64,000 nt of DNA from an uncultured Bacillota bacterium (GTDB lineage Bacteria; Bacillota_I; Bacilli_A; RFN20; CAG-826), in contig CASEPN010000002.1 in NCBI GenBank assembly GCA_949289845.1, positions 264,502 to 328,501 of the forward strand. The letters are read 5' to 3'. Below, piece by piece: positions 54,552-64,000 of this stretch. Positions within the stretch are counted from its first letter, which is position 1; each line of letters begins with the position of its first letter. The translations under genes were made by a program, and so were the position numbers. Below the pieces are notes generated by a model that did no database searches, was not told where the DNA came from, and saw only the letters and a list, made by a program, of their open reading frames with translations.

Positions 54552-55508
54552 ATGAGGAAATCCCTGATCCTGCTTCCCGCCATCTCGCTCCTCGCCCTCG
54601 CCTCCTGCGATATCCTCGGGGGGCTCCCGACGAAGGGGGACAAGGAAGTGGGCCGCGAGGAGCTTTCCCTCGCCCTCGAGGAATGCTTCGACGCCTATTT
54701 CGCTCCCGGGGCGGCCTTCCGCCAGGAATATTCTTACGTCACCGAGACCTGGATGGACATGCCTTCCCTGGGCGAGGGACAGGCCCTCCGTATGAGCCGC
54801 ACGCACGAGTTCACCAAGGAGGAGCAGGAAATCGTCGGGGTCGCGCCCGGGAAGGAAGGCGTCCTCTCCCGCGGCTCCGGTGTTCAGCGCCTGGCCACCC
54901 TTCAGGAAAAGGAGCCTCTCGAGGACGGGGCGCCCGCCGCGACGAAGGAGGAGACGGTCGGCGAGGCCGAGCTCCATCACCTCGAGGGCACGACCTACCA
55001 GAAGGAAGACTACGAAAGCGTCTCGGGCGCGAGTTCGGAAAGCTCCTCGACCAAGAGGAGCAAGGAAGAGACCTACGAGGAATTCCTGAACCTCCAGTAC
55101 GACGCAACCTCGCTCCTCGAGATGGTCGAGTCTTCCGAGGAGGTCGCCTACGAGATCGCGGAGAAGGAGGAGGTATACATCGCCCGCGCCGAGGAGCCCG
55201 TGGACATCGCTTCCGCCTTCGACGACATCATCGGGGACCTCGCCGCCATAGGGCTTGACGTCGAGTTCGCAAAGGAGCCGGAGGTGACGCGCTTCGAGTC
55301 GCGCGTTTCCTTCAAGCGGGACGGGACGCTCGAGCACGCCCTCGCCCTCGGCATCGAGGCGACCCTGGTGCTCGCCATCCCTCTCGTCGGGGAAATGGAG
55401 ATGTCGATGGACGTGAGCGGCGAGATGTCGACGAAGATGACGCCGGTCTCGGAATCCTCCGTGGGCGAGGTCGACCCCGCGGACTTCAAGGACTACGGGG
55501 AGAACTAG
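54552..55508 (+). CDS. Lipoprotein, unknown function
   Basis: 318 residues. Lipobox L-A-S-C after a 17-residue hydrophobic stretch. The mature region is highly acidic (Glu/Asp/Ser) with E-F-T-K-E-E-Q-E, a Ser-rich S-S-E-S-S-S-T-K-R stretch and a later strand set with T-L-V-L-A-I-P. It resembles the next protein (55591-56391) in composition and in the start of the mature domain (G-K, then E-E-L-x-x-A-L), so both may be paralogues. The in-frame extension to 54495 runs into the gap terminator and is rejected. Confidence 0.72.
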   Translation: MRKSLILLPAISLLALASCDILGGLPTKGDKEVGREELSLALEECFDAYFAPGAAFRQEYSYVTETWMDMPSLGEGQALRMSRTHEFTKEEQEIVGVAPGKEGVLSRGSGVQRLATLQEKEPLEDGAPAATKEETVGEAELHHLEGTTYQKEDYESVSGASSESSSTKRSKEETYEEFLNLQYDATSLLEMVESSEEVAYEIAEKEEVYIARAEEPVDIASAFDDIIGDLAAIGLDVEFAKEPEVTRFESRVSFKRDGTLEHALALGIEATLVLAIPLVGEMEMSMDVSGEMSTKMTPVSESSVGEVDPADFKDYGEN

Positions 55509-55516
55509 GATCCTAG

Positions 55517-55541
55517 GGGGGAAGGGGGCTCCCCCCTTTCC
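55517..55541 (+). terminator. Probable rho-independent terminator
   Basis: GGGGGG (55517-55522) and CCCCCC (55532-55537) around a 9-nt purine-rich loop, then TTTCC. Confidence 0.65.
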
Positions 55542-55578
55542 TTATGCCGGGGGTGGTTACGAATCCCGCGGAATTGGG

Positions 55579-55584
55579 TAAGAT
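55579..55584 (+). promoter_or_regulatory. -10 element abutting a lipoprotein start (leaderless)
   Basis: TAAGAT ends 6 nt before the ATG at 55591. TTACGA (55557-55562), 16 nt upstream, fits a -35. Confidence 0.6.
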
Positions 55585-55590
55585 GGTCCT

Positions 55591-56391
55591 ATGAAAGCGG
55601 CGCCCGCCATCCTTTTCCTCCCTCTCCTCCTCCTTTCCTGCGGGACGGGGGAAGGCTCTTCCTCCGGGGCGACCCTCGGGCAAAGGAAGGAGGAGCTCCG
55701 GGCGGCCCTTTCCCATTACGGGGAGGGGAAAGGCTTCTCCTACGAAGGGGAGAGGATCGAGCTGAGGCTCAGCCCCGCGGAGGGAAGCGAGGACCCGGAG
55801 GCGCTCTATCGCAAGGAAACCTCCATCGAATGGTCCGGGGTCCTCGGCGAGGAAGAGACGGGCCAGGGGAGGATCCTCCACGAGTCCGAGGAGGGGACGT
55901 CCCTCCTTTCCCTGGAGATCGAGGAACGCTATTTGGGAGGGACCGCCTACGCCTCCGTCGAGAACGACCTTCCCCTTGAAGGCGGGGACCCCCTCTCCCA
56001 TTCCTACCGGAAGAAGACGGAAGGAATCAGGACCCGCGTCTCCTTCGGCATGGATTCCCTCCTTTCCGAGATGGAGGCGCTCGGGGAGCTCGCTCCCTGG
56101 GAAGAGGAAGGGATCCCCGCGATCCACGTCCGCTTCCATGAGGAGACCGCCCTCGTGGGGGGCATCGTCCCCTTCGCCCTTTCCTACTCGCTTTCCTTCG
56201 ATGAGGACGGGCGTCTTATTTCCTCGAGGCTCCTTTACGGCTCCCAAGGCGAGGAGGACGTCCTCCTTCTCGAGCGCTGGGAGGCGAATCCCATCGCTCC
56301 TCCTCCCGCCCCTTCCCTCAGCGAGGAGGACCTTTCCTTCCCTCTCCTCGAGGGAGAGGATCGCTACCTGAGCGAGTCCTTCCTTCTCTAG
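55591..56391 (+). CDS. Lipoprotein, unknown function (related to the previous one)
   Basis: 266 residues with a very short signal peptide ending in L-L-S-C (Cys17). The mature chain begins with a Gly/Ser/Glu linker, then E-E-L-R-A-A-L-S-H-Y, and has strands such as G-G-T-A-Y-A-S-V-E and S-Y-S-L-S-F-D-E-D-G-R-L. The alternating long strands and the Y-A-S-V-E pattern recall the outer-domain beta-sheets of LppX/LolA-like lipid carriers, but that is a guess. The mRNA seems leaderless. Confidence 0.72.
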   Translation: MKAAPAILFLPLLLLSCGTGEGSSSGATLGQRKEELRAALSHYGEGKGFSYEGERIELRLSPAEGSEDPEALYRKETSIEWSGVLGEEETGQGRILHESEEGTSLLSLEIEERYLGGTAYASVENDLPLEGGDPLSHSYRKKTEGIRTRVSFGMDSLLSEMEALGELAPWEEEGIPAIHVRFHEETALVGGIVPFALSYSLSFDEDGRLISSRLLYGSQGEEDVLLLERWEANPIAPPPAPSLSEEDLSFPLLEGEDRYLSESFLL

Positions 56392-56447
56392 AACCCCCAA
56401 AGTCGGTAACGCCCTCGCGCGCGTATCTTCTCCTTCCGAGGGGGTGC

Positions 56448-56453
56448 TATACT
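56448..56453 (+). promoter_or_regulatory. -10 element of pgk-tpiA
   Basis: TATACT at 56448-56453, 28 nt before the pgk ATG, with no convincing -35. GCGCGCGTAT sits just upstream, similar to a motif near the rpsL promoter. Confidence 0.45.
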
Positions 56454-56481
56454 CATGCGGCAAAGGAGAAGGTTTAAGGAC

Positions 56482-57711
56482 ATGATCACAGTCAAGGACC
56501 TCAACGACATCCGCGGCAAGCGCGTCTACGTCCGCGTGGACTTCAACGTCCCGCAGAAGAACGGCGTCATCCGCGACACCAACCGCATCGTCGCGGCGCT
56601 CCCGACGATCAAGGAGCTCGTGGAGAAGGGCGGGAGGCTCATCCTCATGAGCCACCTCGGGAAGATCAAGTGGAAGGAGCCCGATCCCGAGAAGATCCAG
56701 GCGATGAAGAAGGCCAACGATATGGCCCCGGTCGCCAAGGCGCTCCAGGAGCTCCTCCCGGAGGCGAAGGTGCATTTCTGCCCCGCCACCAGGGGCGACG
56801 AGCTCAAGGCCGCCGTGGCCTCCCTCAAGGACGGGGAGGTGCTCCTCGTCCAGAACACGCGCTATGAGAAGGGCGAGGAGAAGAACGACCCGGAGCTCAG
56901 CGCCGAGTGGGCCGCCCTCGCCGACGTCTACGTGATGGACGCCTTCGGCTCCGCCCACCGCGCCCACGCCTCCACCGTCGGCGTCCCTGCGATCCTCAAG
57001 GGCCAGGGGAAGCCCGTGGCCCTCGGCTACCTCATGATCAAGGAGGTCGAGCACCTCGGTAAGTGCGTCGAGCCGAAGGCGGAGGACCGCCCCTACGTCG
57101 CGGTCCTGGGCGGCTTCAAGGTGAGCGACAAGATCAAGGTCATCGACTCCCTCCTCCGGAAGTGCGACAAGATCCTCATCGGCGGCGCGATGGCCTACAC
57201 CTTCAAGAAGGCCCTCGGGGAAGAGGTCGGGGACTCCCCGGTCGAGGACGACCAGCTCAACTACGCGAGGCGCTGCTACGAGGAGGCGAACGGCCGTCTG
57301 CTCCTTCCCGTGGACAGCATCGTCACCGACAAGTTCGAGGACGATGGCTCCGGCAGGACGATCCTCACCAAGGAAGGCGGGATCCCCGCCGGTTTCGAGG
57401 GGGTCGACATCGGCCCGAAGACCGCCGCGCTATATAAGTCCGAGCTCATGAAGGCTCATCTTGTCTTCTGGAACGGACCGATGGGCGTCTTCGAGCAGAA
57501 GGACTTCCAGTCCGGGACGATCGCGATCTGCGAGGCCGTCCGCGCGCTCAAGGGCAAGGCCTTCACCGTCTGCGGCGGGGGCGATAGCGCCTCCGCGGCC
57601 AAGGAGTTCGGCTTCAAGGACGACTTCAGCCACGTCTCCACGGGCGGGGGTGCCTCGCTCGAGATGATCGAGAAGGACGGACACCTCCCCGGCGTCGACG
57701 TCCTCCGCTAG
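56482..57711 (+). CDS. pgk: Phosphoglycerate kinase
   Basis: 409 residues with R-V-D-F-N-V-P (about 24-30), the S-H-L-G substrate loop, and the C-terminal G-G-G-D-S-A-S-A-A and S-T-G-G-G-A-S nucleotide loops. It makes ATP from 1,3-bisphosphoglycerate. The chosen ATG at 56482 is 13 nt after AAGGAG at 56463-56468; an in-frame ATG at 56455 would overlap that site. tpiA follows 2 nt later. Confidence 0.97.
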   Translation: MITVKDLNDIRGKRVYVRVDFNVPQKNGVIRDTNRIVAALPTIKELVEKGGRLILMSHLGKIKWKEPDPEKIQAMKKANDMAPVAKALQELLPEAKVHFCPATRGDELKAAVASLKDGEVLLVQNTRYEKGEEKNDPELSAEWAALADVYVMDAFGSAHRAHASTVGVPAILKGQGKPVALGYLMIKEVEHLGKCVEPKAEDRPYVAVLGGFKVSDKIKVIDSLLRKCDKILIGGAMAYTFKKALGEEVGDSPVEDDQLNYARRCYEEANGRLLLPVDSIVTDKFEDDGSGRTILTKEGGIPAGFEGVDIGPKTAALYKSELMKAHLVFWNGPMGVFEQKDFQSGTIAICEAVRALKGKAFTVCGGGDSASAAKEFGFKDDFSHVSTGGGASLEMIEKDGHLPGVDVLR

Positions 57712-57713
57712 CG

Positions 57714-58472
57714 ATGCGCCGCAAGTTCCTGCTCGGCAACTGGAAGATGAACAAGACCCCGGAGGAGGCCAAGGCCTTCCTCCAGGGGGTCGGCCCTCTT
57801 CTTTCCCTCGCCGAGTCCCACAGGGTCGACATCGGGATCGCCCCGACCTTCCTTGCCATCCCTGCCGTCCTCGAGGACGCGCCGGAAGGCCTCATCGTCG
57901 CGAGCCAGAACGTCAACGAGCATGAGAAAGGCGCCTACACCGGGGAAGTGAGCGCCCCCATGCTTCGTGCCGTCGGGGTCACGCACGCCATCATCGGCCA
58001 TAGCGAGAGGCGGGAGTACGAGGGCGAGACCTCGCTCCGCTGCCACGAGAAGATCCTCGCCCTCCTCAAGGAGGGGCTCGTCCCCGTCTATTGCTGCGGG
58101 GAGAGCCTCGAGACCTTTGAGAAGGGAGAGACCGCAAGCTTCGTCGAGCGCCAGGTCCGCGAGGCTTTCGGCGGCCTTTCCGAGGAAGAGGCCTCCAAGG
58201 TCGTCGTCGCCTACGAGCCCATCTGGGCCATTGGCACCGGGAAGAGCGCCTCTTCCGAGATCGCCGAGGGGACGATCCTCATGATCCGGAACGTCCTCCG
58301 CGACATGTTCGGCGAGACGGCCGAGGACATCCGCATCCTCTATGGCGGCTCCGTGAAGCCGAATAACGTCCGCGACTACATGGGCTGCCCCGACATCGAC
58401 GGGGCGCTCGTGGGCGGGGCTTCCCTCGATCCGGAGAGCTACCGCCAGCTCCTGGAAGGGATGATCGGCTAG
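57714..58472 (+). CDS. tpiA: Triosephosphate isomerase
   Basis: 252 residues: N-W-K-M-N at about 10-14, the I-I-G-H-S-E-R-R histidine, A-Y-E-P-I-W-A-I-G-T-G with the catalytic Glu, and the phosphate loop Y-G-G-S-V. It interconverts DHAP and glyceraldehyde-3-phosphate, which is where glycerol carbon enters glycolysis. The ATG lies 2 nt after the pgk stop without a ribosome site, so translation is probably coupled. The next gene begins directly at the following base. Confidence 0.97.
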   Translation: MRRKFLLGNWKMNKTPEEAKAFLQGVGPLLSLAESHRVDIGIAPTFLAIPAVLEDAPEGLIVASQNVNEHEKGAYTGEVSAPMLRAVGVTHAIIGHSERREYEGETSLRCHEKILALLKEGLVPVYCCGESLETFEKGETASFVERQVREAFGGLSEEEASKVVVAYEPIWAIGTGKSASSEIAEGTILMIRNVLRDMFGETAEDIRILYGGSVKPNNVRDYMGCPDIDGALVGGASLDPESYRQLLEGMIG

Positions 58473-59255
58473 ATGGCCGAGCTCGACTACGCGCCCGGAG
58501 GAGTGGAGGACCGCCTCGGCGATCCCCTTCCCGTCGCCGGGACGAAGGAGGGGAAGGAGGCGGAGCGCTCCCTGCTCCTGAAGTCGCTCCTCATCGTCGC
58601 CGGGCTCTTCGGCCTCACCACTCTCTCTGGCTTCCTCTTCGCCGGCGGGCTCACCCTCTTCGCGGGGGACGGGAACGGCTATCTGAGCGAGACGGGCTAC
58701 ATCATCAGCCTCTTCGTCCTCCTCGGGGCGGCGATCGCCCAGATGGTGCTGATCCCCTTCGTGGTCCGCCAGGCCGCCCAGGGGAAGGGCGCCCTTCCCC
58801 TCGTCCTCCTCTACGCTGTCCTGGAAGGGGTGTTCTTCGCCTCCTTCCTCGTCGTCCCGGGCGTGACCTGGGCGACGGTGCTCGAGGCGCTCCTCATCGC
58901 GACGTTGAGCTTCCTCGTCGCCGCGGGGGTCGGCTACTTCCTGCGGAACGCGGGGTGGCTTGCCACCGTGGGGATGTCGCTTCTCATCGTCGGCTCGCTC
59001 CTTTCGATCGGCTGGACGCTCGTCTTCTTCTTCGCTCCGGCCTACTGGAGCCTCCTCGACTGCATCGTGAGCGTCATCTTCGTGGTCGCGATGCTCCTCT
59101 TCGTCGCCGTGGACGCCAACCGGATCCGCAAGATGGCGGTCCAGGGGGCGGGGGCGAGGAACCTCTCGCTCTTCTGCGGCTTCCTCCTCTATAGCGACTT
59201 CATGGCGCTCTTCCTCCGGATCCTCTACATCCTCATAAGATCGAAGAGAGACTAG
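58473..59255 (+). CDS. Bax inhibitor-1 (BI-1/YccA)-like membrane protein
   Basis: 260 residues with a 35-residue hydrophilic N-terminus and seven predicted membrane segments. The last segments have V-A-V-D-A-N-R-I-R-K-M and C-G-F-L-L-Y-S-D-F-M-A-L-F-L-R-I-L-Y, the conserved end of bacterial BI-1 proteins, which includes Asp residues linked to pH-sensitive calcium leak. It starts immediately at the base after the tpiA stop. Function in bacteria is uncertain. Confidence 0.85.
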   Translation: MAELDYAPGGVEDRLGDPLPVAGTKEGKEAERSLLLKSLLIVAGLFGLTTLSGFLFAGGLTLFAGDGNGYLSETGYIISLFVLLGAAIAQMVLIPFVVRQAAQGKGALPLVLLYAVLEGVFFASFLVVPGVTWATVLEALLIATLSFLVAAGVGYFLRNAGWLATVGMSLLIVGSLLSIGWTLVFFFAPAYWSLLDCIVSVIFVVAMLLFVAVDANRIRKMAVQGAGARNLSLFCGFLLYSDFMALFLRILYILIRSKRD

Positions 59256-59260
59256 CGCCG

Positions 59261-59292
59261 AGGCCTCCTGGGAACGGGAGGCCTTTCTTTAT
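59261..59292 (+). terminator. Rho-independent terminator of pgk-tpiA operon
   Basis: AGGCCTCC (59261-59268), loop of 8, GGAGGCCT (59277-59284), then TTCTTTAT. Confidence 0.85.
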
Positions 59293-59311
59293 ATCCATAA
59301 GCGAGTGCGTG

Positions 59312-59359
59312 TATGCGCGCATAATGCGCTCGCGCGTATGTACGCCCCTATGCGAGCGC
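59312..59359. repeat. Cluster of inverted repeats upstream of the rRNA promoters
   Basis: Perfect palindrome TATGCGCGCATA (59312-59323), then GCGCTCGC (59326-59333) with its inverse GCGAGCGC (59352-59359). Confidence 0.6.
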
Positions 59360-59386
59360 TTTCCGGCAACTTGCGATAGAAAATCG

Positions 59387-59414
59387 TTGACGGGGTGCTT
59401 CGGGATGCTACAAT
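59387..59414 (+). promoter_or_regulatory. rRNA promoter P1
   Basis: TTGACG (59387-59392), 16-nt spacer, TACAAT (59409-59414). Confidence 0.85.
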
Positions 59415-59497
59415 CACCCACGCTTTCCACCAAGTGGGGAGCGGTTGCCGCCCCCGGAGGGATCGGACGGGAAAAAGAAGAAATTCGAAATTCCCGC

Positions 59498-59525
59498 TTG
59501 ACTCGCTTCGGAAAAGGCGTACAAT
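59498..59525 (+). promoter_or_regulatory. rRNA promoter P2
   Basis: TTGACT (59498-59503), 16-nt spacer, TACAAT (59520-59525), the same spacing as P1. Two tandem promoters are typical of rRNA operons. Confidence 0.85.
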
Positions 59526-59645
59526 CCAACACGCTGTCAACCGCAAGGGAGACAGCCAAGGCGAGGATCCCTCGACATGGTCCCGCCGGGAAAAGGATGT
59601 CGACGTCCTAAGGGACGCCGGGGAGGGGAACCTCCCTGGGGCAGA

Positions 59646-59658
59646 TCTTTGAAAACCG
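59646..59658 (+). promoter_or_regulatory. boxA-like antitermination site, leader copy
   Basis: TCTTTGAAAACCG precedes the 16S gene and recurs exactly in the 16S-23S spacer (61359-61371), the usual positions of Nus-factor boxA sites. Confidence 0.7.
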
Positions 59659-59738
59659 GACAGATGTACTACTTATACGTCGACGTCGATTCTGAAATAC
59701 GAAGCGAAAGCCAGTACTGATTGCAAAATCAAATCAAC

Positions 59739-61230
<1,492 letters not shown>

Positions 61231-61513
61231 AAGGAGTGCCGGACGCATAGCGCGTTCCGGCGGTACCAAGTCACGAACCTGGAGGAGGGCCACTGGCGCC
61301 TTCTTCCCGTCGGCATGTATGTCTGTCCGGTTTTGGAGGATCTGTCCTCCAGCCGTGCTCTTTGAAAACCGAACACTACAAGAAACATGTTCTTTCCGTG
61401 CTAGCGCGACCGGGGAAACCCGGGAACGAGAGCACTGATAGCGAGATAGATCAAAATCAAAGTCGAGGCGCCCGAAAGGGTTGCCCGACCCTGATAATGG
61501 CTTACGAAGAGAT
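61231..61513 (+). other. 16S-23S spacer without tRNA genes
   Basis: About 280 nt with a second boxA-like TCTTTGAAAACCG (61359-61371). No cloverleaf sequence is found; no tRNA-Ile or tRNA-Ala. Confidence 0.85.

Positions 61514-64000
<2,487 letters not shown>

Overview
The window reads as a chromosomal segment of a GC-rich, low-complexity-envelope Bacillota, probably an uncultured gut or rumen Bacilli lineage close to the Erysipelotrichia/Mollicutes-type groups. The evidence is many LxxC lipoproteins and a long Lgt, WhiA, an M3 oligoendopeptidase, pyruvate:ferredoxin oxidoreductase, no outer-membrane genes, and a 16S 900-region variant (GACGGGACCCCGC) that I associate with that branch. TGA is used as a stop and Trp is TGG, so the genetic code is standard and not the Mycoplasma one. 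The taxon is inference; 16S placement was not possible here.

Layout. 1-3000: tail of an inositol-phosphatase family gene, two paralogous small membrane proteins, a NifU-like Fe-S protein and a PepF-type peptidase. 3000-6120: a lower-GC accessory island with a DUF4417 gene, three unknown genes and a tail-to-tail XRE regulator. 6115-8960: YjbR, cyclophilin-like/unknown fusion, FMN reductase and flavodoxin. 9143-13706: a glycerol operon (two FAD oxidoreductases, DUF1667 protein, glpK). 13762-15825: membrane-fused alpha/beta hydrolase. 16309-20608: rpsL-rpsG-fusA and tuf. 20692-24610: three tandem RDD membrane proteins. 24741-34703: an ABC importer operon with two binding lipoproteins, a staphylococcal-nuclease-like lipoprotein and an OB-fold lipoprotein. 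34804-39620: tRNA-Lys and two large surface lipoproteins. 39760-43329: PFOR. 43684-44976: tRNA-Pro, a lipoprotein and a nonsense-split gene, all on the minus strand. 45263-53354: uvrA, lgt, HAD, trxB, unknown, whiA, XRE. 53438-59255: gap, two lipoproteins, pgk, tpiA, a BI-1-like membrane protein. 59387-64000: rRNA operon (16S complete, 23S cut by the window end).

How it fits together. Glycerol enters through GlpK and FAD-linked glycerol-3-phosphate oxidation to DHAP, which TpiA, Gap and Pgk take down glycolysis; PFOR then makes acetyl-CoA and reduced ferredoxin, and flavodoxins and the NifU-like protein support that anaerobic redox metabolism. Lgt serves at least nine lipoproteins seen here. 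The most interesting locus is the nuclease-linked ABC importer, which matches the gene content of the nuclease/ABC locus of mycoplasmas and suggests uptake of nucleic-acid breakdown products.

Two structural oddities sit in the rRNA operon: the 16S lacks about 46 nt of a universally conserved region, and the 23S carries a perfect 37-bp tandem duplication. Either could be an assembly error. Several genes also have a -10 element 6-9 nt before the ATG, implying leaderless mRNAs.
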